NCBI GenBank assembly: GCA_036320915.1
Contig: JAXBDG010000019.1
Span: 744,001-808,000 of the forward strand
Reading direction: 5' to 3'
Origin: Linnemannia elongata
Taxonomy: Eukaryota; Mortierellomycota; Mortierellomycetes; Mortierellales; Mortierellaceae
Length of the DNA stretch: 64,000 nt
Numbering within the stretch: position 1 is the stretch's first letter; each line of letters begins with the position of its first letter. Below are positions 50,101-62,827 of the stretch, piece by piece. Position numbers and translations under genes: made by a program. The notes under the pieces were generated by a model that was given only the letters and a program-made list of their open reading frames with translations, was not told the DNA's origin and did not search any database.

Positions 50101-51845
50101 TTGTAGTGGGAGCGGCAGTGGAAGTGGAAGTGGAGATGGGGGAAAGAGGGTTTCGATGGCGGTTACAACAGCAGCAGGAGCACCAACTGCTAAGGCTTCT
50201 GGCGATGTCGACATGGTGTCAAGAAGTCAGTCAGAGGAGGTGGAGGATGAGGCGGTTGACGATGAAGATGAAGGAGAAGACAAAATGGACAAGATGGATA
50301 CGGAGAGCCAGATCGAGGATAGCAGCAAGGACAATGTGCGGAAGAAACTGAGAGGAGGAGGAGGAGGAGGAAAGAGCGAGAGGGACAGGAATGGCTACGA
50401 CTCGGACGATGCCGAGGACCTCCAGATAATCGAGCGTTCGATGCAACGGTGTACGGAAGCCGCCCACGCTGTCATTGCCATTGTCAGAAACTTTGATGAC
50501 ACCCTGACAAAGTACCATGGTGGGCATCATACGGTTACTGTTTATCTTGCCGGGACTATGTAAGTTTTCTTTGTGAGCCCTTCTTTGTTTGTTTGCTTGT
50601 CTGTTTGTTTTCCCTTTTGTAAATGCAAGTTGTTTGATGGTCGCGTCTGATGGAACACTTCAGCGTAATTGCAATACTCATTTCCACCCCCTCTTTCCTT
50701 ATTCTCTTGTGTCGGCCCCCTCTTGCAGTCTCATCATGCAATTGTCAAAGACCGAGGACCCTGCCGTACAGAGAGATATATACGAAGGAATTGAGGTCTG
50801 CTTCCGGTTCTTTTCCATCCTCAGTCCATACTGGAAGGAAACGGACGAGAAGGCCAAGGTCCTGCGAGATCTCTTATCGAGTCACGTCAAGAAGAACAAG
50901 CAACAAGGACCCGATGACATCGATGGAGATGATGACGATCAAGATGAGGAGGGGGATGACGATGACGACGGGGGAGATAACGAAAGTGGCGGCGGCGCCT
51001 TGGAGGACGATGAAGGGGGCGATTACAGCGCGAACGATGATGGTGGTGCGGAGCAGAGCCTGCAGGATTTGATGATTGCTGACGCGCTTTTGGATCTGTC
51101 GAGTCGCCCGCCCAGGGAAGACTATGAATGGAGGGGAACCGCCTCGCGATCTATGCCCTTGTCGTCACAGAAAGCGAAAGCGGCGGCGTCTGCCTCTTCT
51201 TTGCCGTCAACCTCGCCGTCACCAAGACCGCCACCACCACTACGGCACTCACGCTCAGGATCTTCGCTGTCAGAGTATCGACGACAACGATCTGGGAACC
51301 ACCTTCTGTCGCCAGTATCAGTAACAGCAACGACAGCCAGTCAGAGAAGGACAACAGTACCTCAGTACCCATCTTTACCTTCAGCATCTTTACAACGCAC
51401 AACCGAGCATTCCCGCCATTTCGCCACCACTACCAATTATACCATTAATTCCGCCATAACATCAACCACAACTACAACCATGACTTCAACCATAACTACA
51501 ACAGCCACCTCTATTACTACGGATCCAACAGCGACAATACCAATGCTTTTCGAGGACCGAGTAGGTAGACGACAAGAAGAAGAAGGATCTGTTGCAGGAG
51601 CGGAGCGAAGGAGGCATACGGTCAGCACTGAGGTCTCTACATTCTTCAAGGTTGACAAGACCCGCATCATCCCACCTCCACCACCCCCAGAAGCTCCTCT
51701 TCATCACCATCATAACCATAACCATAACCATAGACAGACAACAACCTGGGTAGGAGGCGGAGCCTATCCCGATTGCAACAGCCTCGATGAGACGACCCTG
51801 ATTTCACTTGAAAAGCTGTGTCTTAGCATAGAACCACCATTTTAG
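46782..51845 (+). CDS. Zn2Cys6 fungal transcription factor
   Basis: Exons 46782-46944, 47670-50559 and 50729-51845 are phase-consistent and give 1389 residues. The binuclear zinc cluster is complete only after splicing: Cys44, 47, 54, 61, 64 and 71 with spacing C-x2-C-x6-C-x6-C-x2-C-x6-C, and a basic RERKRQ between. From about residue 250 the fungal-specific middle homology region starts (VVDHLLGLFFEYCFHYFNFF, then CAIAARFS, LLLSFYEYSSGRS and GMACRMVPEL). It resumes in later exons with LFFYYLMVMVLHRP-like and EVCFRFFSILSPYW segments. Between and after these are long Ser/Thr/Pro/His-rich insertions and an acidic tract near residue 850, making it about twice the usual size. Targets cannot be inferred. 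The first intron, 725 nt, is the longest in the window. Confidence 0.9.
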
Positions 51846-53701
51846 CATACTAATTACAAAAGCTCATACATTTTTGATCTCTCTATATGTTTCTTTCGTG
51901 CTTTTCCCCCCCTTACTTTATCATTCAATGGTTGCGTTGAAAGAGCATTGGATGTATTCCTTTCGGTTTATTTGAATCTCAAACTTCCTACCAAAAATAT
52001 CACTCATTGTTGAGTCCTCGTCCGATAGGTTCAAAGTCGAGTCCAGGAAGATGGTTCCAAAAGAACCACGCGCATAAAAAGAGTGATAAAGAGAATGACA
52101 AAAAAAAAGTTAGAGCGACAACTTAGAAAACCACTGTGGTTAGCTGTCAAAACGAAAAAACGAACACTGATACAAGCGTCAAACGTGTGTTCCTGCTGTA
52201 CAAGTGAAATTTTCAAAGTAGTTCGGTAGTGCTTTTTTTTTTTTTTTTTTTTTTTTGTGACCGACGCCGTCCTTGGGGGTCGAAGCGTGACAGAGTTTGA
52301 TTACTGGGCTGAGTGACAGTACACATTTCTTCCTGTCTTGCCCTGCTTGTTCATGTTGGTTACCTTCACTACACCCCCAATCCGAATCAGCGGCTCCACA
52401 TTCGAATTTCTGAATTGTTGTCTGCTCCCAGAGTCAACATCGTTGTAGCCGTCCTTGGAGTACTCAGTGTTGAATTACGGAGAGCTGGTTGTTTCTTGAC
52501 AGGAAAAGGGGGATGGAAGAGGCGTTGTAGTTTCTGTGAAGTGTTCCTGTCTGGTAGCGGAAGAGGTAAAAGTGGGCGCGAGGAAGAGAGAGAAAGAGAG
52601 AGAGGGAGAATATAGCATTTAAAAAAAAAAAAAGACGACGCGCTCCCTTTCATAGTCAATTTTTCATCAACTTACGCGTACAATCCCATGGCGCCTCATA
52701 TTCGATTAAAATCGACCTCCCGCTACGAGCCCTCCTACCCTTTCACTAGCAACTAAAGTACAAATCCGCGTTTAAAGTCTACTTTCCTTTCACCGCTCAA
52801 AGGTGATGGTTTTTCTCACTGCTAAAACCCTTTGTTGCATGCTTCTTCCCGCTCTTCTTTTATTATCACCGTCCCCTCTTTTATTTACGTGATATATTAA
52901 TCGAACGCGCAATAACGTAAGGAAGGAAGGACGATTAGTTGAGTGGTACAAAAGGACCCTACAGCAGAAAACAAGTTGGTTGGAGACAGCCCACTCCGTT
53001 TTTATCATATCATCTTCTATCAACTACATGGTGCAGGATCCGGCATCGGTCCCATCAAGTTCCTTATACTGGCCCCTTGAGCTGAATGGGTTCAAGAACG
53101 CGTTCAAGGTCCCAATGGAAGGACAAAGGCAAAGGTGACGTCTTTTCGCATTTTTTCTGCTGAAGAGGCTCTCATTTTCAGATGGCGCCGCAGGCTTTTC
53201 GAGATTCACTCAGCACGTCACGAGTCTGTTTTTTGCGCCAATTGAGAGTGGACTTGGGGGGGGGGGGGAGAAAGGCCTTTTTCGCACACGCAATCGATAG
53301 GGACCTTGACTGCACCGTAGTGACACCAATTAGACCGCAGGATAGCGAACAAATGAAGCAGAGCAGGAACAGTGGTATTCTGTAACTTTTTTTTTTCTTG
53401 GGCATGGCGAATTCTCTTAGCACGCATCACCGAATGAGACAGAAATGAGAGAAGAGCTACAACCCAAGCAGAGAAAAACGAAAAAGAGGTAGGCCATTCC
53501 TGGGTTCTGCATGTCATAGAGCCATAGTTGTTGTTTCTTTTATTCTTTGTACAAATAGTCGTGGGAGAGAGAGAGTAACTGGGAATATTTTGTTGGTGTG
53601 TGTGTCCACGAGTGTTTGGTGGACTGAGTGTTTGACTGACGGACAACTGTTGCCGAGGACGTGAGTCTCCTTTTTTAAATACATACTCCTGACAATTACT
53701 C
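51846..53701. other. Intergenic region, no gene seen
   Basis: About 1.85 kb between the transcription factor and a minus-strand gene. It has a poly-T run at about 52232-52256, a G run near 53258-53269 and GA-rich sequence at 52585-52610. Short frames show no protein character. Confidence 0.5.
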
Positions 53702-54082
53702 TTACAAAGACTCGCCGATAGCCTCATGAAGTGCAGCAGCGGTCTTGGACTTGCCAGCGGTCTCAGCAGCTGAGGCTTCGTGCAACCAGGTATCCTTGTT
53801 AACGGGCACCAAGTTCGCGCTTCCCAATCCGGTGCCTGCAGAGCCGGCAGGGTTCTTGAACTGGACGACGCCACGGCTCAAAAGATCCTTGAGCTTAGTC
53901 TGATCGGCTCCCCAGTGCTCCTCGACTTCGGCGGCCTTGACCCAGAGCTGGTACGAGGCTGGGTTCGAGGCACGGGCATCGGCAAACAGACGGCGACGCT
54001 TGCCGGCGTCGGCTTCTTGGAGTGCTTGAGAGTAAAAGTCGTTGGCGGAGAGAGGGGTCGAGGGGGCGCCGGCAAAAGACAT
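53702..54082 (-). CDS. Small HAT-repeat-like protein, similar to part of PRP6
   Basis: A single minus-strand exon of 126 residues from the ATG at 54082. Two helical repeats are visible: LFADARASNPASYQLWVKAAEVEEHWG and then LKDLLSRGVV, followed by NKDTWLHEASAAETAGKS and LHEAIG. The pattern W..AA..E and NKD.W..EA...E.AG is that of HAT/TPR repeats in the splicing factor PRP6, especially the part where a loop separates two repeats. A full PRP6 has about 900 residues, so this is a stand-alone short protein, a partial copy, or a distinct small family. A clear stop and a start with an ordinary N-terminus (MSFAGAPSTPLS) argue for a real short gene. The leader is a CAA/CCA-rich repeat. Confidence 0.65.
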   Translation of the reverse strand: MSFAGAPSTPLSANDFYSQALQEADAGKRRRLFADARASNPASYQLWVKAAEVEEHWGADQTKLKDLLSRGVVQFKNPAGSAGTGLGSANLVPVNKDTWLHEASAAETAGKSKTAAALHEAIGESL

Positions 54083-55122
54083 GTTGCTGTTGTTGTTGTA
54101 GTGGTGGTGGTGGTGGTGGTGTTTGGGGATGAGTAGTGGGTGTGAATGAGTAAAGAGAGAATGGAAACAACCAATGCTCTTTTGTACAAAAAAAAAAAAA
54201 AAGTAGAAAAGTAGAGAGGATTTGATTACACTGTCACTCAGGGCAAAGCACCACTCGTCTCACACGGTATTTGCTCACAAAAATCTTTTTGCATTGTCGT
54301 AGCTTTGTCTGTATGTGGTAGGCCACATGATCTCGACTACTGGGAACTTTGCTCGGCTATTGGACAGAAGCGGGAGAGGTACACGGGTGTATGTCGAAAA
54401 AGATGTCATCGAAGAAGGAGAGAGAGGGAGAAGAAGGGGGGATGCCTTCCAAATGGAGCCATGATCACATATACATCGATTATTGCGAAGAGGTAGATAG
54501 TAATAGAAGCATCACAGCGCGATTCGTATTGGGCTTATGCTTGCTTGCTTACTTGCATGCTCCATGGTAGTCTTATGATTGATGGACAGAGGGTACGTGA
54601 GGTATCCTAAAAAACCACCGCTAGTTCTCCTCTCTTCTTATTTTCGACGAGCAAAACAAACAATGCATCCTCTACTTCCTTGTCTGCGTAGATAAAGTAG
54701 GGTGTATTGAGCTATGTGACCTTGCCCCTTGAAGGCGAATAACATGCTCGTAAGCATACAGATTTGAGAGAACCGAGGGACGCGCCTTTCTATCGTCTCC
54801 TACAACTGTAACCTTTCAAGATGTCGTTGTCGCGTGTGCGATTGATCGGTGGCAGTGTTTGATCAGTCAAGAGGGACTTCCATGACAACCCAGCACCATC
54901 ATCACCATCGTCACACCCACGTGTATGTCTTTTTATCATTCTTACCCTTTGCTGTCGTTTCATTTTCTTCTTTTTATTTCCTCCACACTTCTTGTTGGCA
55001 TTCGTAAACACACACCTTTCACTTTTTCACCTTCCCATCTTTCCACCTTTTCTTCTTTCCACATAACACAACACCCCTATCTCCTTCACTCCCCAACGTA
55101 TATAAAACAAAAAAAAAAAGCC
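54083..55122. other. Divergent promoter region, no gene seen
   Basis: About 1 kb between two divergent starts. It has a TGG/GGT repeat at about 54100-54120 (leader of the HAT-like gene), a poly-A run near 54186-54201, and a C/T-rich leader from 54920 with TATATAAAA at 55099-55107 close to the start at 55123. Confidence 0.5.
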
Positions 55123-56006
55123 ATGACAACCGCGAAAGATACCGCTAGTGGGGTTCTCCACTCCGCTACCGAAAACGCCAGTGGAACTACCCACACCGCT
55201 GCCGAAATTGACAGCGGACCTTTCCATACCGCTACCGAGAAGGATAGTGGAGCTCTCCACGCCGCTATCAAGAAGACCCAGTCCGCGAAGCAGTCGCTCA
55301 AGCAAGCGGACTTCACCCAACGCTACATCATCGGTCCTGCTGTGTACACCAAGGAATGCTTCGTTACCGGATCGAGAATGGTCCCTCGCTACATGAAGTC
55401 TGAGATGTGGCTCGCTCGACTCTTCATCTCTGTTGTCATGATTATCGTTGTTCTCGGATATATGACTTTTAGCGGTTTGTCCATCACCGTCTCCAAGGTA
55501 CACTTTCCCTCCATTTCCCACTCTGCCTCTGCTGCTCTGTCAGCTGACAACTGATCGCCAAGATCGCATCAACAAAGATGAACAGGAAGCATATAGCTCA
55601 CTAGTTCATAAGTAAATAGGATAACGTGGTCAAGTCAAAGTTCAAGGTACACCCACCTACTCCTCGCTCAGCACTGTGGACATGCGCCTGGGTCGGACTG
55701 GTCTCGGTCCTGGCCACCCTTGTCATCCCTCCTGCCTTCGCATACATCCGCGTCCATGTTCTTCGTTCTCGTACTAAAAACGAGAAGAAGGGCAAGGAAT
55801 CGGGTTCCGATTCGGCCCCCGTCTCGAATGAACGACCTATCTCGTCGACCGTTGAGAGGGGACCGTTTGAGACGTACCGCAAGCAGGCAAGCAAGACGGG
55901 CACCGGCGGTGGCTGTCGTCATCCCCGACATGGAGCGAATGCTACCGTTGACGCTGTTTCTGATGCTCTTACTGCAGCCCAGAAGCACACCGACAAGGAG
56001 GAGTAG
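55123..56006 (+). CDS. Two-helix membrane protein with four N-terminal repeats
   Basis: Exons 55123-55497 and 55620-56006 keep phase and give 253 residues. Residues 6-52 contain four imperfect 12-13-residue repeats of the form (D/A)SGxxHxA(T/A)E: TASGVLHSATEN, ASGTTHTAAEI, DSGPFHTATEK and DSGALHAAIKK. A central segment follows, with QRYIIGPAVYTKECF. There are two hydrophobic helices, at about residues 97-120 (LFISVVMIIVVLGYMTF) and 142-165 (ACAWVGLVSVLATLVIPPAF resembles the second). The C-terminus is a charged tail with KNEKKGKE. No family was recognised. An AATAAA at 56307-56312 follows. The first half has the look of an amphipathic surface or lipid-droplet region, but that is speculation. 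Confidence 0.8.
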
Positions 56007-58487
56007 ATCATTTCGATTCTGAGCTTCAAGTCCTCGTTCCAGTCGTCCTTCTCCTTTTCATTTGATGTGAACTTCTTCTTTGTGGAATGCACAGGAAAGC
56101 TTTGGGTGACACGAGCTCAATTTTTTTTTCTTTGTTCACAACTTGATTTGCTATTCCTCATCCAAGTACTGCGAGTAGTCATGGTTACTTTTTGTTGTTC
56201 TTTAGTCCAACTTTTGCATACTTCACGCTGTCTTTGTAGAGTTCGCCACTTCACAAAACAAACACTTTTTCTTGCGTGGTTGCTTCATGCTCTTTGAGAT
56301 ATCGAAAATAAACCTTTTGCATTTGCATTGCTTTGTTACACTCTCTGCTCGTGACGATAATGCTGTCAAAGATCGAGCACGCAGCGACTCAGAAAGAGCG
56401 CGCACCGAATGATTACTGATGGCTTCTGGGAGATTATTTTAGACAGTTTGGGTGATATTGATTGACGTACCATCGTAAGTATGGTGCCTGAGAGAAACTC
56501 ACCATGGGGAAGAAGACACTTCCTCGCCTTCTCCTTTGGTTACCGAGCAATGCCCATAACATAGCCTACACTCTTTTTTTTCTTATGAAAAGTGCAGTCG
56601 AACCCTGTGATGTCATTCTGTGGCTTAGAGCCGACTCGGCAGCCCTTGGTCCAAGTGGCGTAAGAAGGCATTAGTGGCCTTTTGCTTTCATTTTTTCTTT
56701 TTTCTTTCAAAGGCCCTGAAACTAAAGAGAAAGGAAAATGTCCTCCTTACGGCGACCAAAGATGATGACGGTTAATGTGACTCTGGGGTGGGTGCATGTT
56801 CAAGTAAGGCTATCCTACTAGGGGTCTGCGTGTGCAACAATGCGGGATATTTTGTTCTTTTCCCTAGTGATCTGGACGTTATCTTTATCAGCTTTTGTAA
56901 TAAAGCAAAATGTTCAACACAATCAAGGGTTGTTTTTGATTTTCTCCACCCATGCTTTCTATGCACAATTAAGACCACATCACGTGTATGTGATAAAGTC
57001 CATCAGCGTTGGCGCCTTTTTCTTCATCTCGAAGAATGGGTTGGTCAAGGCGGGCGATATCGAAGGAAAGAAGTTGGCAAGTTAACCGTCAAACGGTCGG
57101 AAACGGAAAGGATCGAAGAGGAAATAAATATGGCGTCAATTCTTTTGTTCTTTTGCAGGCGATCGTCCTATTGAAAAAGGAGCCCGGTCGTTCATGCAAA
57201 ATGCTCATCCACCTCCAGAATCGGGTTTGAACGAGGGAGAGGTGGGTCCGTGTGTTCGTTCAAGAAACAGAGTTATCGTATGCGATGGGGATGAATATGC
57301 CTTTGGTTCTTTGGTTCTTGATTGTGTCCGTTGACTTTTACAGCCACGAAAAAAGTAGAGAGATGATCTTTTTTATCTTTCGGACGATTTTAACCATTAT
57401 TGTCGAGGCGCACCGCACCCAGGTCGGATGCTGTAATTCGATCTCCGCTTCCAAGTTTTTTCTTGCTCGCTATCTTCAAGTTCAAGTCCAAGCCAACTAC
57501 GTCGTTGTCTGCTCTTTCCAGACTTTTCTCTGTTCACCCACGTTTTTTTTTGTTTTCTTTACCCTTTTGTTATTTTTTGTGATTCCGCCCTGTAATTGTT
57601 CCATCTCACTTCTGCCACTCAACACACACACACACACACACACACATACCCCCCTCAAACCCAGGAGAGCAAATCAACAACAACCGAAGAGCGGCAGACA
57701 AACAACAAACAACATCATCAGTAACATCAACAACAACAAACAGAGTCCCGCACATACGTTATCAAAAGCACAATACCTCTATACCTCATCACAGCCTTGA
57801 TCCGTCCAACAAAGCGGCTGCCCCTCAGCTCAGCACTGGCTGGCGTACATAATCCACTGGACCTCCTTTTTTCCTTTCTCTTTCTCTCTCTCTCCCTCTC
57901 TTTTTCACCCACGACGCCTTTTCCTTTTTTTCCCTTCGTCGTCGTTCCTCTTTTTGTTTTTCTCTTCTCTTTTTCCTTTCTTTCTTTGTTTGCTTCCTTT
58001 CTTCCCCTCTCACGCCCTCACTGCGTTCACTTCCCAACAACCACGCCTTTCTTTTCCTTTGTTTCTTGACACCCTCTTCCACCTCCATTCACACTACTCT
58101 ACTCCCTACTAAACAAACGCACTCACCTCCATTTCACACGCACACACACACTCGGTCAACCCGACGACTCGCCCGTTGCAACTCACTCCTTGTTCCTTTA
58201 TCCTTCGACTGAGACTCTCTCTCCACCTCTTTCGCCCTTATTTTCATTTTCTGTTTTCCCTCGCTTACCTTTCTTCTGCCTTCTTTTTTTTTCTGTTTTC
58301 TCTTTTTTTTTTTTTTCTGTTCTTTGATTGCCACCAGCGATTGATTTCTTTTCATTCTTCATACTTTCACTCGAGGACAGCAAGCACCCTTTGTTTTCAG
58401 TACACCCACGCATCACCACCACTCGCTACTTTTGCTCTAACCCCAGCCTCTGCTCTCGTTCCTACTCCCGCACCCTTCAACTTTGCT
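56007..58487. other. Intergenic region and long CT-rich leader
   Basis: About 2.5 kb without a gene. The left part is the 3' flank of the membrane protein. From about 57450 onward the plus strand is C/T-rich, with a CA repeat at 57622-57646, CAA-rich sequence at 57660-57740 and CT blocks to 58330, leading to the start at 58488. This matches the pyrimidine-rich leaders upstream of the receptor kinase and ATG5. Confidence 0.5.
57622..57646. repeat. (AC)n microsatellite
   Basis: About twelve AC units in the probable leader or promoter of the downstream bromodomain gene. Confidence 0.85.
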
Positions 58488-61400
58488 ATGCCGCCACGAA
58501 AGAAGAGCGCAGCCGCCAAAGGCCCCGCCTCAATCGCTGAGGATCTCCCCCTCGACAACAAGCAGGAAGCCATGGCAACGATCATCGAACGCCTTGAAAA
58601 ACTCACCGACAAAAGGTACTTCACACTCGTGTTTTTTTTATAACTGCAGTACCAAACAACCGGACCAGTACTTCTCTCCTTTTGCCAAGGCAAGCGAACA
58701 AACGTTCAAACAAAGGAGCCAAAAAACAAGAGAGTCTTCTCTTTCTTACACCGCTACAGCCAACTCACTCAGTCCTTTCTTTCTTTTTCTTTTCTTTACC
58801 TTGTTCTTCTTCACCTTCTTTTGTGTCTAGTGGTCGCTCGGTGTCCGAGTTGTTCTTGGAGTTGCCTAACCGTGAGGACTACCCGGACTACTACCAGATC
58901 ATTCAAACCCCCATTGCATTCGACGTGATCAAAGTAAGTTGGTACTCACGATTTGTTCTACCGTACCAGTAGCTTTGGAACTCTCTTTTTTTTTTTTTTT
59001 TTTGCTTTATTCTCCTTTTATCTCCTTTTGCAACACCGAGGATCGTGGAGGAGACAAGTGTCACACAGGGCCTTGGGGGCAACGAAACGACTCGGCCACT
59101 TTGCTCACACATACACACTCGCAAAAACTCTCTTTTTTCAACAATAGGGCCGTCTTGATGCTGGACAATACACCGAGGAGACCATCGGCGACTTTGCCAA
59201 AGACCTCAAGACCATGATCACCAACGCAAAGACGTATAACCGCGATGGTTCAATGGTTTACAGAGATGCCACTTTTCTCGAGGTAACGTAAACCCATACC
59301 TGTTTCTCTCTTTGCCTCTGTATCTGTTTGTCCCGTAAAGAGGGTCACACCAATAACACGAAGCCGACGATCTGTTTGCTGTCTTGGATCTCGGATCGAA
59401 TAAAAAACCTTCTAACCGCCTTTCGTTGCAACAAGTAGGGCTATATTCTGGCGGCAATCAAAGCACTCACGACCAAGGAGGACCTGCCACCAAAGAAGGA
59501 GGAGGTAAGTACCATTATCTTGAACTGCCTTCCAACATTATATTCTCAGTTCTGTTCTTCTCACTAACATAGCAATGCTGCAATTGGCACTTTAACCTGT
59601 ATAGTTCTCTACCGACTTTTGCCGTAGAATCTTGGATGTGATCAAGGACCATGAAGACAAAGGGTACCGTCTGATAACTTTGAAACGAATGAACTCGTCG
59701 ACGGGGAGAAGGCTTAGCGCTGCATGGCAGAACAGTGGAGAAGGATAATGCATATGACCCCCGACTGACAAGCACCCCTTCCCTCCACTCTTCTTTCATA
59801 TCTCTACGAATAGAGGCAGGCAATTGGCGGAACTCTTTTTGGAACTGCCCAGTGCAAAAGACTACCCGGATTATTACGATGAGGTATTATACAAAGCGAA
59901 AATTTGTTCTTCCGCCATGGGCTCAACAAGCGCTACGAATGCATTCTTACTCTATCGTCCTTCTGACTTATCTAGATTACAAAACCTATTGCGATTGGGG
60001 ACATTGAGGAAAAGATTGATCAGGGCGAATACCCGACATTGGAGACGTTTGAGAAGGATATCAACCAGATGTTCGACAACGCAAAGCAGTACAACGCGGA
60101 AGGCTCGGATGTCTATCTCGATGCCGAGGAACTGCAACAGCTCTTTTGGAAATCGATTGGCAAGAACGGACGAGGAAGGCAGTCAAAAGGAAAGCGCCCA
60201 AGAAAACACGAGAACGAGCTTCAGGAGGTCTTCCATAATGGCGAGGTCTATAAAGTCGGTACGTTTCATGGTTGCATGTTCTTCCAAGACTCCAAGAATT
60301 TTGTCTTATGGATCTGAAGTCGCTTTCTATTCTCATCTTTCTAATGGCTCATTTTATTCCAATGCAATGCAATTAGGCGATTTCGTTCATATCCGCAACG
60401 ACAACGATCCATCCAAGCCAATTATCGGATTGATCTTCAGTCTTTGGGAAGATGCCAAGTAAGTCGCACACGATATTCTCTCCTATTCCTTATTCATGAA
60501 TGATTGTCTTCAGCTTGTGCAACCCTCTGACGCATTTTATTTTGTTTGCCATAAAACAATCTTGTAGGGGATTCAAGCGGGTAGATGCAGGATGGTTCTT
60601 GCGACCGGAGCAAATTATTGTTCCTTATGCAAGTCGCTTTTACCCCAATGAGGTTGTCAAAATGTCGGAGCGTGTGGACTACTTCCTGGGTGACGTTCAG
60701 GGACGGTGTTATGTGTTGCAAACCAAGGACTACATTCGCGGACGACCTGCATCATGGAAAGAGGGGCAGACCATCTACGTTTGTGAGCAGCGCTACAACG
60801 AATCCTACAAGTCTGTCACCAAGATCAAGAACTGGCCTGCTTGCCTGCCACCGGATCAGAAGCACGACAGTCTGGCTCTGACCCCGTACCCTTACCCTCT
60901 TGTGCTCAAGAAGCTCCCAAGTGCATCGATGTTGAATAGGGCAGGAAAGCAGGACACAAGCGAACCTGTGTCCCGAACCAGCACGCCCCAAGGCAATGCG
61001 GCATACACGGCAGAATCGGAGGCAGAATCGGAAGAGTCGGACATATCAGAGGAGCCAGATGAACCATCACCCAGCGCCTCATCAAGTGTCTCGCCCGAGG
61101 TGACTTCCAAAATGAAGCCCAAGGCAGCACCTAAAAAGTCAGCACCACAGAAGACGACACCTAAGACTACACCAAAAGCACCGCCAGTACCGAAAACAAC
61201 GAAGGCCAACAAACGCAAATCCTCTCAGATCCAGCCGGAGGCCCTTGCCGCCCAGCCGACAAAGACCGCCAAGATTGCCAAGAAGGCGATACTGTCCGAG
61301 CAGGAGTCTCTTGAACCAGAGGAATCAGCTCCAGTGCGACCATCGTCCCAAGTCATCTTTCATTGCGTCTACCCCAACCCGGGTACCAAGACCGTCTGCT

Positions 61401-62702
61401 CAGAGTACGTATCGAAAGCAAGATGTGTAGTAGCAACCACAACAAAAATAATTAGTGGCAAGTATTTACTGACAAGCTTATTTTCAACATCATCTCTTTG
61501 ACTACAGAAAATTCACAGATGAGACGGATCTCGCCCGACATGTATCTGAAAAGCACACTATTAGCGCGCCAAGGCCCAGCCAGGCGGCGGATGTGGCGAC
61601 CAACGGGACGCGTGTACAGAAGATCTCTGCAGGGCATTCGGTCGAGCCCAGCTCGCCTTCAACGCCCACTCCAGTCCAAACAGCACCGCCCGCTATTATG
61701 GGTCAGAGTCAGAATGCTTATCAAAACAGCCAGTACAGCACTGTCGACCCCTACTCTGCGCCATCTGGAGCTCGACCCACAATCTCAAGTCAACAGATGT
61801 ATCCAGCAGCATATCAGCAACAGCCACCACAGCAGCAGACGATGCAATACATGCAGTCCTCGCACCAGCGTGGCTTGTCATACCCTCAGGATTACAGCCA
61901 GTCAGCCATACATGCTGGAGCAACCCGGCCGCAGCCTTATGCTCAAAACGCATCCTACAGCCAGCCTTACGGACAACCCTACACTATACAACAACAACAG
62001 ACTGCCTACAACTCTTATGGTCAACCGCAGTTCCAACAAGGATATTCGACTGCTGGGTACCCGGTGCAGCAACAAAACCCTTACGCTCAGGCGCCACCAG
62101 TCTCCCACCAGCCTTACCATCAACCACAGCAGCAGCAGCACTACAGCCAACCATACACGACACAGGCGACACAGCCATCTCAAAGCCGCCATTTGCCCGC
62201 ACCGGTTCCATCACAAAGTCATCAGAGCCACCCTCAGGACTTTACTCAGCAGCAGCGAATGGTTCAACAGCAGCAATTTGCACAGCAGCAGCAATACATG
62301 GTCCAGCAACAGCAGCAGTTTGTTCCTCAGACGGCAGGCTACCACCAGCGGAGTCTTTCACACCCATCTCAGCCGACGCATCAGCCTCAGCAACCGCAAC
62401 AACAGTATCAGCCTCCTTCGCCATTGACAGTTGTGGCATCTCAACCATATGCCGCTGTGAGTTCCACATACCAACAGCAGACTTACATGCCTCCTTCCAG
62501 TGTGGCATATAGCGCAAGTGGTCATGGCTCGTCGCTGTCGAACGCGTCTTCACACGGATCGACGACTGCAATGGAGGGCGTTGGACTAGGGCTTTCGGGT
62601 GTGACGGCTGCTCATCATGGACGTGTCACTGCCCCAGCAGGAATGGCGGGTGTTGTTGCCTCAGGTCCTGCAGGCTACATGAACGGCAACTTGCAGACCT
62701 AG
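58488..62702 (+). CDS. Tandem bromodomain-BAH chromatin remodeller subunit, RSC1/RSC2 type
   Basis: Exons 58488-58615, 58831-58933, 59148-59282, 59439-59504, 59605-59663, 59814-59883, 59976-60258, 60377-60458, 60568-61404 and 61508-62702 are phase-consistent and give 985 residues. Bromodomain 1 is at about 25-125, with LFLELPNREDYPDYY and the acetyl-lysine Asn108 in NAKTYN. Bromodomain 2 is at about 155-245, with LFLELPSAKDYPDYY and Asn227 in NAKQYN. The BAH domain is at about 280-410, with VHIRNDNDPSKPIIGLIFSLW, GWFLRPEQ and SERVDYFLGDV. This order is that of yeast Rsc1/Rsc2 and part of polybromo, which target the RSC/PBAF remodeller to acetylated nucleosomes. A C2H2-like finger follows (Cys ~575 and ~586, His ~599 and ~604), then a 380-residue Gln/Tyr/Pro-rich tail. 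Confidence 0.93.
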
Positions 62703-62827
62703 AAAAAAAAGATACACTTACACACCTAGCATTCATTCTTTTTTTTTTTTTTTTTTTTTTTTTCCTTTCGTCTTCATTTTTGCGATTGCTCAGACGCTTT
62801 TTTGTTCATAGGTTCTGGTAGAGCGAA

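Noticed and set aside
53895..54189. Minus-strand frames extending the HAT-like gene upstream
   Set aside because: They consist of Thr/Pro repeats from the CCA-rich leader and are in other frames than the 126-residue protein.
56580..56660. Possible tRNA-like or structured RNA segment
   Set aside because: A T-loop-like GTTCGA on the minus strand is present, but no consistent acceptor and anticodon arms could be folded by eye.
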